DNA from: an uncultured Bacteroides sp.
Lineage (GTDB): Bacteria; Bacteroidota; Bacteroidia; Bacteroidales; Bacteroidaceae
Reading direction: 5' to 3'
DNA length: 64,000 nt
NCBI GenBank assembly: GCA_949289265.1
Contig: CASENE010000102.1
Location: forward strand, 1-64,000
Each line of letters opens with the position of its first letter. The first letter of the stretch is position 1. Of the stretch, positions 18,365-27,318 are shown piece by piece. The position numbers and the translations under genes were made by a program. The notes under the pieces were generated by a model, which made no database searches, was not told where the DNA came from, and was given only the letters and a program-made list of their open reading frames with translations.

Positions 18365-20938
18365 TCATTCCAGCCAGACCGCGCCTATCTCCAGCACAGC
18401 TTCTTCACCGGCCCCGTGCTGCGCGATGCGCAATTCCAAGGACTCGACATCCTTTGCTCGCAGGGGCAGCACCGTCTCCGGATGGAAATAGGGGTCCAGA
18501 AAAGCGGGGAAGGCTCGGGGAAGCAAAGCCGTATCGGTCAGCTTCAGGTCTGAAAGCGGGATGCGCACCACGCCGTCGGCATCCGGCGTCGGGCAGTTCG
18601 ACAAGTAGGTATAGCCCATGGCCGTGACCAGTCCTGCCTGCAAGCCGGCAGGGGCGCTCCCCAAATGCAGGCACAACGTGCGGCATCCGGCCAAACGTTC
18701 CGTCCGGCCTGCCAAATCGTCCTTCACGTAACGGCGCAGGAAGAATGTCTCGCCGGCCGTCTTCGGGACGAAAGAGATGCGCGTCTGCGCTGCCTCTGTC
18801 AGCGCCCGTCGCGAAGGGCGCATATCCACATGGCTCCATTCGGGTAGGACAAAGGTTTCAGCCGACGAAACGGCCGATTCGGCATCCAGCAACAGCAAGG
18901 GCGCACCGGGCTCCAGTACCACGGTTTGCCAATACGAGTAGTCCGTATAATCCCAGTCCAATGGGCTCTTGGATGTGCCGGCGGGGAAGGTCTGCTTCCG
19001 TCCTCCGGCAAAGACAACGAGGTTGTAGCGGTAAATGCCTTCCGTCAGTTCGGCAGCAGGGACAGTGGCCTGCCACGTATAGCCGCCCACGTGCCGCATC
19101 TTGAGGTAGGGATTCGTCTCGTTCCAGAAAGATACCTTGTCCGTATAAACCAAGACGGAATCAGGCTGCACAGCCCCGGCCACGATAGCTCTCAACTCCA
19201 TCTCCCGCCCGGCATCCACACTGCCGACAGGTTGGTGGCGGACGATGAACCCCTCGTCGGGGGACAAGGTTGAAGAAGGATGCACGTATTCGCCCAGCGT
19301 GATGTTGCGCCAGGAGCTTCTGGCCGTCCAGTTGCGTGACGGGGTCGTCCCTTCGCGCTGTAGCAGGTAGACACCGGGAGTCAAGGAGACAATGATCCCA
19401 TCGGTAGCGGAATCCTGCCGGTGGTTGCCCGCATTCAGTCCCGTCACCGTGAACTTCTGGCCAAGGTCCGGTAGCTTTAGCGACATGTCCCACGAACCGT
19501 CAACCACTTGCATCACCTTTTTATCCAATGACGGCTTGGCAAACGGGTCGGACACCTGCACGATGTCGGGCATCACCTCCAGCCTCCAGACGCCTTTTTC
19601 CAGACGGTCTATCCAATAAAGGCCCGTACCTTCATAGCGGACAACAGGCGAACTGCCGCAGCCTGCCACGGCGCGCAGCCGGGCGGCATCCTTGGGCTTC
19701 GTGCAAGTATGGTTGGAATAATAGAACTTCTCGCCGTCGTTCAGCTCGCTCAAGTTCTCGGTGTAGCTGACGCGGAAATCATGGAAAAGCGTGTCTGCCG
19801 GGTAGGGGGGGAATTGCTCGTTCCTGCCCACCGTCCGGGCCACCTCCGCCGCAATCATCAGTCCGACGGCTTTGCCGGGCGTGTAGGCTGCATTGAGGTA
19901 ATGCGTCTGATATTCGGTGTTGTAGGCTGCCATGTCTATAGGGTCGTAGGCGAACTGCGTTATCCATTGGAATCCGGCGGTGCGGAACGTGCGCGTTGTG
20001 GCTGGATACATATAGGTATCCAGTACGTCGCCCGGATCGAACTCGTAGACCAAGCGTGCTTTCGAGCCGAAGCCGTCGATGTCCGCAAAGGGAATGTCAT
20101 ACCGCTCTACTGCGGGCAGGCAATTGCCCCGGCGCGTACGTCCGGAGACGAGTCCGGTGGGGTACCATTGGTAGGTCGTGCCTTGGATGTCCGTGTCATA
20201 GTAGGCTTGGACGACCGGTCCGTTATGGCTGACATTGTAGAACACGGGTTTCCGGTTGCCGGCACGCTTCAGGGCACGGAGCATGGTTTCTATATAGGCT
20301 TTCGTCTCGCCCACTGTGCCCGCGTGGCAAGGCTCGTTGTTGATTTCAAAACCTACGATGTAGGGGTCGTCCTTGTAGCTCAGGCCGGTGTAGGCATTGA
20401 CGTGGCGCACCAGTGCGGCCGCGTAGCGTTCTTGCGCGGCAATGGCACGGGGATCCTGGTGGATGCTGCATTTGTCATATAAATAAGAATATCCTCCGGT
20501 CGGCTCGTTCCGTTCGGGATAGCCGTTGCCGAAGTTGGTCTGCAGCGTGATTACGATGCGGATGTCGCGCTCTTCCAGTTTGTGCAGCAGATAGTCCAAG
20601 AGGTCCAGATGTTCGTTCTCTTGCAGGTTGCCTTCGGCATCGGACAGTTCCACATCCCACAGGTGGATGCGGTAAGCATTGATGCCCAGGCGGGCCAGGT
20701 GGTAAACGTCGCGGTCGATGGCCGCCTTGCGGTCTACTCCCAGGTAGCCCATAGCCCGGTAGGCGTGCGCAAAGGGCAGCGTGTAGTTCACTCCGAAGAA
20801 GGAGGCCTCGGCTTTCGTGTCCGACCATCGCATCACTCCTTCGCGGTCTACATAAATGGTGGAAATCTTCCCGTCGGCTGCGGCCAACGAGACAGCCGCC
20901 GACAGGCAGCCAAGCAGAATCAGAATATGTTTCTTCAT
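18365..20938 (-). CDS. clan GH-A glycosidase, possibly GH147-like beta-galactosidase
   Basis: The 857-residue protein starts MKKHILILLGCLSAAVSLAA (signal peptide); the frame extends 14 codons further upstream but without signal character. The first half is a TIM barrel: INAYRIHLWDVELSD, RIVITLQTNFG, VGFEINNEPCHAG with likely acid/base Glu near 202 and ARLVYEFDPGDV with likely nucleophile Glu near 299. The NEP and E pair at strands 4 and 7 marks clan GH-A. Two or three beta-rich domains follow, probably for carbohydrate binding. GH147 exo-galactosidases of Bacteroides galactan loci are a good candidate family, recalled from memory and not checked. First gene of the operon, directly after the sensor gene. 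Confidence 0.6.
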   Translation of the reverse strand: MKKHILILLGCLSAAVSLAAADGKISTIYVDREGVMRWSDTKAEASFFGVNYTLPFAHAYRAMGYLGVDRKAAIDRDVYHLARLGINAYRIHLWDVELSDAEGNLQENEHLDLLDYLLHKLEERDIRIVITLQTNFGNGYPERNEPTGGYSYLYDKCSIHQDPRAIAAQERYAAALVRHVNAYTGLSYKDDPYIVGFEINNEPCHAGTVGETKAYIETMLRALKRAGNRKPVFYNVSHNGPVVQAYYDTDIQGTTYQWYPTGLVSGRTRRGNCLPAVERYDIPFADIDGFGSKARLVYEFDPGDVLDTYMYPATTRTFRTAGFQWITQFAYDPIDMAAYNTEYQTHYLNAAYTPGKAVGLMIAAEVARTVGRNEQFPPYPADTLFHDFRVSYTENLSELNDGEKFYYSNHTCTKPKDAARLRAVAGCGSSPVVRYEGTGLYWIDRLEKGVWRLEVMPDIVQVSDPFAKPSLDKKVMQVVDGSWDMSLKLPDLGQKFTVTGLNAGNHRQDSATDGIIVSLTPGVYLLQREGTTPSRNWTARSSWRNITLGEYVHPSSTLSPDEGFIVRHQPVGSVDAGREMELRAIVAGAVQPDSVLVYTDKVSFWNETNPYLKMRHVGGYTWQATVPAAELTEGIYRYNLVVFAGGRKQTFPAGTSKSPLDWDYTDYSYWQTVVLEPGAPLLLLDAESAVSSAETFVLPEWSHVDMRPSRRALTEAAQTRISFVPKTAGETFFLRRYVKDDLAGRTERLAGCRTLCLHLGSAPAGLQAGLVTAMGYTYLSNCPTPDADGVVRIPLSDLKLTDTALLPRAFPAFLDPYFHPETVLPLRAKDVESLELRIAQHGAGEEAVLEIGAVWLE

Positions 20939-20966
20939 GCCATCAAATTTAGGATTTGTCCGACGG

Positions 20967-21031
20967 CAAAGGTAGTTCACGTCCGTTTCCCCGGAAAGTT
21001 GAAATCGGACATAAAAGGATAAAAAACGGAC
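20967..21031 (-). promoter_or_regulatory. PUL 1 promoter with direct-repeat operator candidate
   Basis: On the minus strand TACCTTTG (20974-20967) matches the -7 consensus 29 bp before the glycosidase start. Upstream, GTCCGTTTTTTAT and GTCCGATTTCAAC begin at 21031 and 21010, a direct repeat with 21-bp period (two helical turns) ending near the -33 position. This is where the AraC-type output domain of the adjacent sensor would bind. The upstream copy touches the sensor stop codon. The operator role is inferred. Confidence 0.45.
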
Positions 21032-24000
21032 TAATACAGCTTAGGAGTCACTCCAAAGGCACTTTGGAAGCACTTCGAGAAGTAAGAATGGTTGGAAAAG
21101 CCCACCATGTACATCACCTCGGCCACGGTGAATTTGTGTTGCTTCAGCAGGATGGCGGCCTTCTTCATGCGGATGGATTTGATGTACTCCACGGGGGACT
21201 GCCCGGTCAGTTGCTTTATCTTCCGGTACATCTGCTTGTTGCTGGTGCCCGTCCATTCGCACAGGGCGTTGACGTTCAGGTCGGAGTCGGAGATGTGTTG
21301 TTCGATGAGCCGGGTGACGGCAGAAAGGAACTTCTCGTCGTATGACTCGGCCTCTATCTCTTTCGGGGTGGCGAGGACTTCCATGCGTGCTTTGGCTTCG
21401 TAGCTCTGGTGGGCAGACAGCAGTTGCTCCACCCGCGAGAGGAGAATGTCCGGCTCGAAGGGCTTGGCGATGAAAGCGTCGATGTGCAGGCGGATGCTTT
21501 CCAACTCGGTCTCCTTGTCTGCTTTGCCCGTCAGCAGGATGACCGGCACGGTCGAGGCGGGCACGTACTTCTTGAGACGCCGCACCATCTCGAAGCCGTC
21601 CATGATAGGCATGGCAACGTCTGATATGACGAGCGCGGGCACCGAGCGGTGTACAAACTCCAATCCCTCCTTCCCGTTGGCAGCCATCCGGCAATGGTAG
21701 CGCGCGTGGAGCACCGAGTAAATGAAGTCGGCCGTGTCGCGGTCGTCTTCCACCACGAGCACGAGCGGGGCATCGTCTTGAGGGGAAGGCCCGGCGGCTT
21801 CCGGTTCCGCTCCGTCGGAGACGGGCACGCGAGAGGGAGGAGCGTCGGCCGGGGCCGGGGCGACGGATTCCACCACGGGCAAGATGAGCGTCACCGCCGT
21901 GCCTGTGCCTTCGTCTGACTGTAGCCTGACGCTTCCGCCGTGCAGTTCGGTGTATGTCTTTACTAAATAGAGGCCGATGCCTGTCCCCTCTTGTTTGCCT
22001 GCCGTTCGCGACGACTGGAAGAAACGCTGGAACACGTAGGGCTGGTCTTGTTTGGGAATGCCCACGCCTGTGTCGGCCACGGTGATCCGCACTTCGTTCG
22101 CAGCGTCGCCGAGTTCCAGCGCAAGCGTCACCCGCCCGCCTTCGGGCGTGTACTTCACAGCATTGGAGAGCAGGTTGTCCAGGATAGATTCCAGTTTGAC
22201 AGCGTCCATCTGGATGTACAGTTCGCGGGGAAGGGAGCGGAACTCGAAATGAAGGGCTTTCCCCTTTGTCTGGTCTTCAGCATACAGGTCGAAGAGGCTG
22301 CGGGCAAACTGTACCAGTTCGATATGCGACTGTATCAGCAGCAGTTCGCTTCCGCTGTCCACGCGGTTGATGTCCAGTCCGCTGTGGATAAGCGAGTTCA
22401 GCTTCATGGCGTTGCGCTGCACGCGCTCCAGCAGTTGCTTCTCCTGCCGGTCGGCGATGTTCGGCAGCAGGCGGCTGATGGGTGCGATTACCATGCTGAG
22501 GGGTGTCTTCAGGTCGTGTGACAGATTGGTGAAGAACTCCATCTTTGCCTTCGATTGCTCCAGAATCTTCTCCTTCTCCAGTCTCAGCAGTTTCAGGCGG
22601 CTTTTCACGCGGAAGAAATTGACGGCCCAGACCGCCAGCGCCAGCAGCAGCAGTCCGTAGCATGCCTTTGCCCACGGGGTGTAGTACCAAGGCGGCCGTA
22701 TTTCAATCTCCAACCGGTACGGATGGCTGCCGGAACGTCCGTCGGCATCCAGCCGGCTGGCCACCAGGCTGTGGCGCCCATAGTCCAGGTTGCTGAAGAT
22801 GATTCGGTTGCCTCCGGGAGGCAGGAAGGTCCAGCCGTTGCCCGACTCTTCCAGGCGGTACATGAAGCGGCTTTTCTCTTCCGGTGAATAGGGCAGGTCT
22901 GACAACTCAAGCGACAGGTTGCGCCGGTCGTGCGCCAGGCGCAGGCGGGCGGTATAGCGGATGCTCCCGTCTGCCTCGTCCGCCGCAGGGCGGTAGCGTT
23001 GGTTGTCTACGAAGAGGGCGGTCAGCCGCAGGGGGCGGTTCGGCTGCTCTTCCAGCAGGCGGGTGGGCGAGGTCACGGCAAAGCCGTCGACCATGCCTAA
23101 ATAGAGCTGACGAGCCGTGCGATCGAAGTAGAGGGCGGTGAAACGCTGTTCGGCCACGTTGAGGCGGCGCAGGGACAGGGCTTCGCGGTCGGCCACCCAG
23201 AAGCCGTCGGTGGTGGAAATCCAGATGCGGCCTTCGGCTTCGGTCATGGCGAGCACCTCGTGGCGGCCGTCGGTGTCGAAGGTCAGCTTCCGGAGGCTGT
23301 TGTCCGCCGGGTTGATGCGCATCACTCCTCCCCGGAATCCTATCCAGATGTATCCGTCGGCACTGCACAGGATGAAGTTGGGGAATTGCCCGCTATCCAG
23401 CGCGCCGACGGCCACGTGCGTCACCCGACCTGTCTGCGGGTCGATGCGCTCGATGCTGTTGGAGGTGTTATAGAGCAACGCCCACACCTGTCCGTCATGG
23501 TCCTGCACCATTTGGTTGACGAAGAGGCCCGACAGGCCGTTGTCCGTGGTGTAGGTCTGCTCGGCCAGGTAAGTCTCCTGCCCTCCCTTCAGCAAGGCCT
23601 GCTTGTCTACCACGAAGATGCCGCCGAGGCAAGTGGCTATCCACAACCGCCCTCCGTTGTCCTCGAACAGGCTGTACGCCCAGTTGGCGTTGTAGCGGCG
23701 GGTGCTGTCTACTATATTATAAGACACGAAGCGGCGGGCCGACGGGTCGTAGCGGTTCACGCCTCCGTCCGTGGCTACCCACAGGTGCTGGTCGCGGTCT
23801 TCGTAGAGTTGGCGGACACGGTTGTGCGACAGGGGGAAACGCGCGTCGTCCATCTTATACCACTCGCTGTCGAATGCGGCACGTCTCCCGTCGCCCTCCG
23901 TGCTGCGGAAACGTATCAGCCCGTTGGTGCCCCCGAACCAAAAGCTGCCGTCGTGTCCGCGCAACATGGCGTAAAAGCGGTTCCCTTCGCCCGTGCCCGT

Positions 24001-25014
24001 GAGGGCCGAGATGGGGACATGACGTAGCGAGGAGTGGCGGCGCATCATCGAGACGCCGTAGTCGGTGCCCAGCCAGACGTTGCCTTCGTCGTCGCCGAGG
24101 ATTGTCCAGACGATGTTGCTGGAAAGGGAATTCGGATTGCGCGAGTCGTGTACGATGTGCTCCAGTCCCGCGTGGCCGTCGTAGATGTACAGCCCGTTGT
24201 CGGTGCCTGCCAGCAGGCGGCCGTCCCGGTCCAGGGCGAGCGACTTCACCGAGTTGCTGCCGAAGCCTTCGACGAGGGCTGTTTCTCCGCCGGACAGGTG
24301 GTCATACTTCACCAGGCCGCCTTCCATACCTATCCAGATGCAGCCGCGCCCCCGGTCTTCCAACAGAGCATTGACAAACCGGTTGCTCTTGCCGCGCCGC
24401 GTCGGCAGGGGCACCGGCTCGTAGCCCGCGCCGCCGTCTGCCGGCAGGCGGCAGCAGCCGTTGTAAGTGCCCACGTAGAGCTGCCCGTCCGAAGCGCTCA
24501 GCAGGGCATAGACCGCCCGGTGGGGCAGTCCGTTGCTGGCGTCGGCCAGTTCTTGCGTGTCGGGGCGGTAAGTGTACAGCCCGTCCAAGGTGCCGAGCCA
24601 CCAGAGGCCGCCGTGGAAGGCCAGCGCGCGGATATCTTTGGGAAAGGAGATGCCGGTATCGACATACGTGTCGCGCCGGTAGTCGTAGACCAGCAGGCCG
24701 TTGTCGGCTCCGAGGTAGAGGTAGGCGCTGTCGGCCACCGCCCCGCAGTAGATGCGCGTGTTGCTGGCGGTGCCGAACTCAAAGAAGGGTTGTACCGAAT
24801 AACCGTCGTAGTTGAACAGTCCCCGGTCGGAACCAATCCATACCATGCCTTCCGTGTCCTGCAGCAGGCAACTGATGACCGAGGCTTCCTCGCCCAGCCC
24901 GATGCGCTGGAAAACGGCATAATCCGGCCATGCTTCGCCGGCCTTCGCCGGCCGGGAGAGGCACGCGAGGAAAAGGCAACAGAGGCAGAGGAGGCACGAA
25001 AACGGTTTTTGCAT
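21031..25014 (-). CDS. hybrid two-component system regulator of PUL 1
   Basis: One 1327-residue protein joins sensor and response regulator. In order: signal peptide; about 14 two-component propeller repeats (for example MVWIGSDRGLFNYDG and NVWLGTDYGVSMM) and a Y_Y_Y domain in the periplasm to about residue 780; one membrane helix near 785-803; histidine kinase with phospho-acceptor in NLSHDLKTPLS near residue 832; ATPase with NLLSNAVKYTPEGG near 955; receiver with SDVAMPIMDG near 1133; and an AraC-type HTH at about 1225-1325. It senses a glycan fragment and activates the adjacent operon. Its position directly upstream of the GH53/GH2 set matches the Bacteroides galactan locus layout. Confidence 0.95.
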   Translation of the reverse strand: MQKPFSCLLCLCCLFLACLSRPAKAGEAWPDYAVFQRIGLGEEASVISCLLQDTEGMVWIGSDRGLFNYDGYSVQPFFEFGTASNTRIYCGAVADSAYLYLGADNGLLVYDYRRDTYVDTGISFPKDIRALAFHGGLWWLGTLDGLYTYRPDTQELADASNGLPHRAVYALLSASDGQLYVGTYNGCCRLPADGGAGYEPVPLPTRRGKSNRFVNALLEDRGRGCIWIGMEGGLVKYDHLSGGETALVEGFGSNSVKSLALDRDGRLLAGTDNGLYIYDGHAGLEHIVHDSRNPNSLSSNIVWTILGDDEGNVWLGTDYGVSMMRRHSSLRHVPISALTGTGEGNRFYAMLRGHDGSFWFGGTNGLIRFRSTEGDGRRAAFDSEWYKMDDARFPLSHNRVRQLYEDRDQHLWVATDGGVNRYDPSARRFVSYNIVDSTRRYNANWAYSLFEDNGGRLWIATCLGGIFVVDKQALLKGGQETYLAEQTYTTDNGLSGLFVNQMVQDHDGQVWALLYNTSNSIERIDPQTGRVTHVAVGALDSGQFPNFILCSADGYIWIGFRGGVMRINPADNSLRKLTFDTDGRHEVLAMTEAEGRIWISTTDGFWVADREALSLRRLNVAEQRFTALYFDRTARQLYLGMVDGFAVTSPTRLLEEQPNRPLRLTALFVDNQRYRPAADEADGSIRYTARLRLAHDRRNLSLELSDLPYSPEEKSRFMYRLEESGNGWTFLPPGGNRIIFSNLDYGRHSLVASRLDADGRSGSHPYRLEIEIRPPWYYTPWAKACYGLLLLALAVWAVNFFRVKSRLKLLRLEKEKILEQSKAKMEFFTNLSHDLKTPLSMVIAPISRLLPNIADRQEKQLLERVQRNAMKLNSLIHSGLDINRVDSGSELLLIQSHIELVQFARSLFDLYAEDQTKGKALHFEFRSLPRELYIQMDAVKLESILDNLLSNAVKYTPEGGRVTLALELGDAANEVRITVADTGVGIPKQDQPYVFQRFFQSSRTAGKQEGTGIGLYLVKTYTELHGGSVRLQSDEGTGTAVTLILPVVESVAPAPADAPPSRVPVSDGAEPEAAGPSPQDDAPLVLVVEDDRDTADFIYSVLHARYHCRMAANGKEGLEFVHRSVPALVISDVAMPIMDGFEMVRRLKKYVPASTVPVILLTGKADKETELESIRLHIDAFIAKPFEPDILLSRVEQLLSAHQSYEAKARMEVLATPKEIEAESYDEKFLSAVTRLIEQHISDSDLNVNALCEWTGTSNKQMYRKIKQLTGQSPVEYIKSIRMKKAAILLKQHKFTVAEVMYMVGFSNHSYFSKCFQSAFGVTPKLY

Positions 25015-25037
25015 GGTCGGTATTCTAAAAGCTCGGA

Positions 25038-25045
25038 CAAACGTA
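25038..25045 (-). promoter_or_regulatory. -7 box upstream of the PUL 1 sensor gene
   Basis: Minus-strand TACGTTTG matches TAnnTTTG 23 bp before the ATG. No convincing -33 element is seen at the right distance. Confidence 0.45.
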
Positions 25046-25101
25046 CGGAAAAACTTTGGAAAAACCTCGCGAAACCGCCGGAAATCGGCACGCCGTCTCC
25101 G

Positions 25102-26022
25102 TCAGGCGCCGAAGTCGCCCCGCAGGGTGCGCTTTATCCTCCGCAGGGCCTTGGCCCAGAAGCCGAAGTGGCGGCGATAGTAGCGGGCGATGGCGCGGCG
25201 GGCGGCCTGGTTTTCTTCGACGGGCGAGATGCGCGCCACGGGCAGGGGCTCCGTGCGCAGGGTCGAGGCGAACAGCCCGCCGCCTCCGCAGTGGGTGCCC
25301 GTGCCGTCAAAGCCCGTGTTCTGCACTAGCGAGCGGCCCGCGTTCAGCGAGAGCACGTCGGCCAGGAAGAGGCTGGCGTTCCAGCGGATGGCCCACGAGT
25401 CGTTCTTGCCTTCCACCTGGCGGCGCAGCATGCGGGTGTAGCGGTAGGCCCCGTCGAAGTCGAAGGCGCGGGTCAGTCCCCTTTCTTCCAGCCGGCGCAG
25501 CAGGCGGCGTCCGTCGGGGTCGAACAGTTGCCAGGCGCGCCGCCAGGTGGCCCATCCCCAGCTGCCTGTCCACTTGATGAGAAAGGTGTCGGGCAGGGCA
25601 GGGTCTTGCGTAAAGTCGCACGCCTGGATGTGCCCCACTCGCGGCTCGTCCTTGTACGTCTCCAGGGCGTCGTTCATGAAGCGCAGGAAGGCGGGCGACA
25701 GCACCAGGTCGTCTTCCAGCACGATGACGCGGTCGTAGCGGCGCAGGACGGAGGTCACGCCGTCGATGATGCTGCGCGCCAGGCCCCAGTTGTCCGTGCG
25801 TTCCGTCACTTCCACCTGCCCGAAGCCGTCGAGGCTGCGGACGTAGCGGCGCACTTCGTCGACGGCGGGGCGGGCGGCCTCGTCGCGCGGGGCGTCGGAG
25901 AAGACGAACAGCGGGCTTGCGGCGGCCTCGGGGTTGCGCTGGAGGCTCTCCACCAGGCGGCGCGTGTGGGCCGGGCGGTTGTAGACGAAGAGCAGGATGG
26001 GGGCGTAGGCTGGGTTTGTCAT
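25102..26022 (-). CDS. GT2-like glycosyltransferase
   Basis: A 306-residue soluble protein starting MTNPAYAPILLFVYNRPAHT. The N-terminal Rossmann-like half holds VIVLEDDLVLSP, the Asp-rich nucleotide-sugar/metal site, and later WTGSWGWATWRRAWQLFD, typical of bacterial GT-A enzymes that act on surface glycans. The acceptor and donor are unknown. The gene ends the cluster flippase, GT2, GT8, WbsX, and is separated from the WbsX gene by a 178-bp gap holding a four-unit repeat array. The frame extends 13 codons further upstream, but MTNPAY is the natural start. Confidence 0.8.
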   Translation of the reverse strand: MTNPAYAPILLFVYNRPAHTRRLVESLQRNPEAAASPLFVFSDAPRDEAARPAVDEVRRYVRSLDGFGQVEVTERTDNWGLARSIIDGVTSVLRRYDRVIVLEDDLVLSPAFLRFMNDALETYKDEPRVGHIQACDFTQDPALPDTFLIKWTGSWGWATWRRAWQLFDPDGRRLLRRLEERGLTRAFDFDGAYRYTRMLRRQVEGKNDSWAIRWNASLFLADVLSLNAGRSLVQNTGFDGTGTHCGGGGLFASTLRTEPLPVARISPVEENQAARRAIARYYRRHFGFWAKALRRIKRTLRGDFGA

Positions 26023-26108
26023 TGTTGAATGGGGTTTTCTGTGTGGGCAAAGATACGGCAATCTGCCGGAATACGCGGCGCGCGCGGGCGGAAAAATCTG
26101 CGCCGGGT

Positions 26109-26196
26109 GGCGTAGTAATCCCCGCGCGCTGGGATAGTAATGCCCGGTTGCTGGGACAGTAACGCCCGGTCGCGGGGACTATAATGCCCGGTCGGG
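26109..26196. repeat. four-unit 22-bp repeat array A
   Basis: Four consecutive 22-bp units start at 26109, 26131, 26153 and 26175. Unit 2 begins GGGATAGTAATGCCC and unit 4 GGGACTATAATGCCC, each followed by a linker like GGTCGCG. The array ends 4 bp from the stop codon of the WbsX-like gene, in its 3' flank. The same structure occurs at five other intergenic sites in this window. Confidence 0.9.
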
Positions 26197-26200
26197 CGGG

Positions 26201-27307
26201 TCAGCGGGCCTCTTCCAGGGCTGTCCGGAGCGCCTCCAGGTAGCCTCTGCCAAAGCGCAGGTCGGGCTCCATGTAGTTGCCCTCGGCCCACTCGTTCCAC
26301 GACTTGAGAAAGACCACGCGGTGCTCCGCCGACTTGCCGGCCACGTTGCGCAGCGTGGCCTCGGCGTGCGCGCGGAACTTGGCGGGGGTGGAGCGCACGA
26401 GGATGTGTCCGCGCCGGCCCGAGCGCGGCGAGTGGTCCCAGTTGGGGATGAGGGTGGGGTAGCAGTCGTCGCGGCGGTCTTCCTCGCCGGTGAAGAAGCG
26501 GGCGGCCCGGGCATAGTCCACGATGCGTCCGCGCCCGAAGCCCACGCGCATCAACTTCATCCACGCCCGCTCGGCCAGCGAGAAGTCGCGGCGGAAGAAC
26601 TCGAACAGGCGCACCACGTTCACCGCGTCGAAGCCCATCGAGCGCAGGCGGCCGATGTCCGAAGCGTGGTCGGTCTGCCCTACGAAGTGGATGCCCTCCA
26701 GCCCCTCCGCCCGGGCCAGGCGTTGCCACAGGGCGATGAAGCGCGGCGCGTCCGGCAGTTCGTCGGGGTTGTACACCATGAAGAGGGGCTTGCCGTCCAC
26801 GCGGATGTATCGCGGGTCGCGGAAGGCGGGCAGCAGGGCGCGGAAGTGGGCCTCGTGGTCGGCGTCGCCGGGATAAAGCTGCTCCATGAGGACGCGGTGG
26901 GTGCCGTCTTTGCTGAATTGCTTGTCTTCCCACGTGTGGTTGGCCCACGCCAGGCAGAAGGGGAAGTCCGGCTGTCCGGAGTCCAGCACCTCCTGGAAGG
27001 GACGCTGCAAGAGGCGGCGGCCGTTGCCAAACCAGTAGTGCCAGTAGCAGAAGCCCTCCACGCCGTATTGCCGGGCCATGCGGGCCTGTTCTTCGCGCGT
27101 CTCGGGCACGCGCAGGTCATAGTAGCCCAGGTCGGCCGGCACGCGCGGCTGATAGTGTCCGCGAAACAGGGGCCGGGCCTTGCCCACGTTGGTCCATTCC
27201 GTAAAGCCCTTGCCCCACCAGCGGTCGTTTTCCGGCGTGGGGTGATACTGGGGCAGGTAGAAGGCGATGACGCGCGCGGCGCGCCGGTCGGTAGGTTGTT
27301 TCTCCAT
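26201..27307 (-). CDS. WbsX family glycan-synthesis protein
   Basis: The 368-residue protein opens with VIAFYLPQYHPTPENDRWWG and GFTEWTNVGKARPLFRGHYQ, then GFCYWHYWFGNGRRLL and VVFLKSWNEWAEGNYMEPD. These are hallmarks of the WbsX family (Glyco_tran_WbsX, related in fold to GH99), found in O-antigen and capsule loci of many bacteria. Whether it transfers or trims sugars is not settled for the family. It is cytoplasmic (no signal peptide) and lies 11 bp after the GT8 gene in a glycan cluster. A repeat array follows its stop codon. Confidence 0.9.
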   Translation of the reverse strand: MEKQPTDRRAARVIAFYLPQYHPTPENDRWWGKGFTEWTNVGKARPLFRGHYQPRVPADLGYYDLRVPETREEQARMARQYGVEGFCYWHYWFGNGRRLLQRPFQEVLDSGQPDFPFCLAWANHTWEDKQFSKDGTHRVLMEQLYPGDADHEAHFRALLPAFRDPRYIRVDGKPLFMVYNPDELPDAPRFIALWQRLARAEGLEGIHFVGQTDHASDIGRLRSMGFDAVNVVRLFEFFRRDFSLAERAWMKLMRVGFGRGRIVDYARAARFFTGEEDRRDDCYPTLIPNWDHSPRSGRRGHILVRSTPAKFRAHAEATLRNVAGKSAEHRVVFLKSWNEWAEGNYMEPDLRFGRGYLEALRTALEEAR

Positions 27308-27318
27308 TGCTTGTGTCT

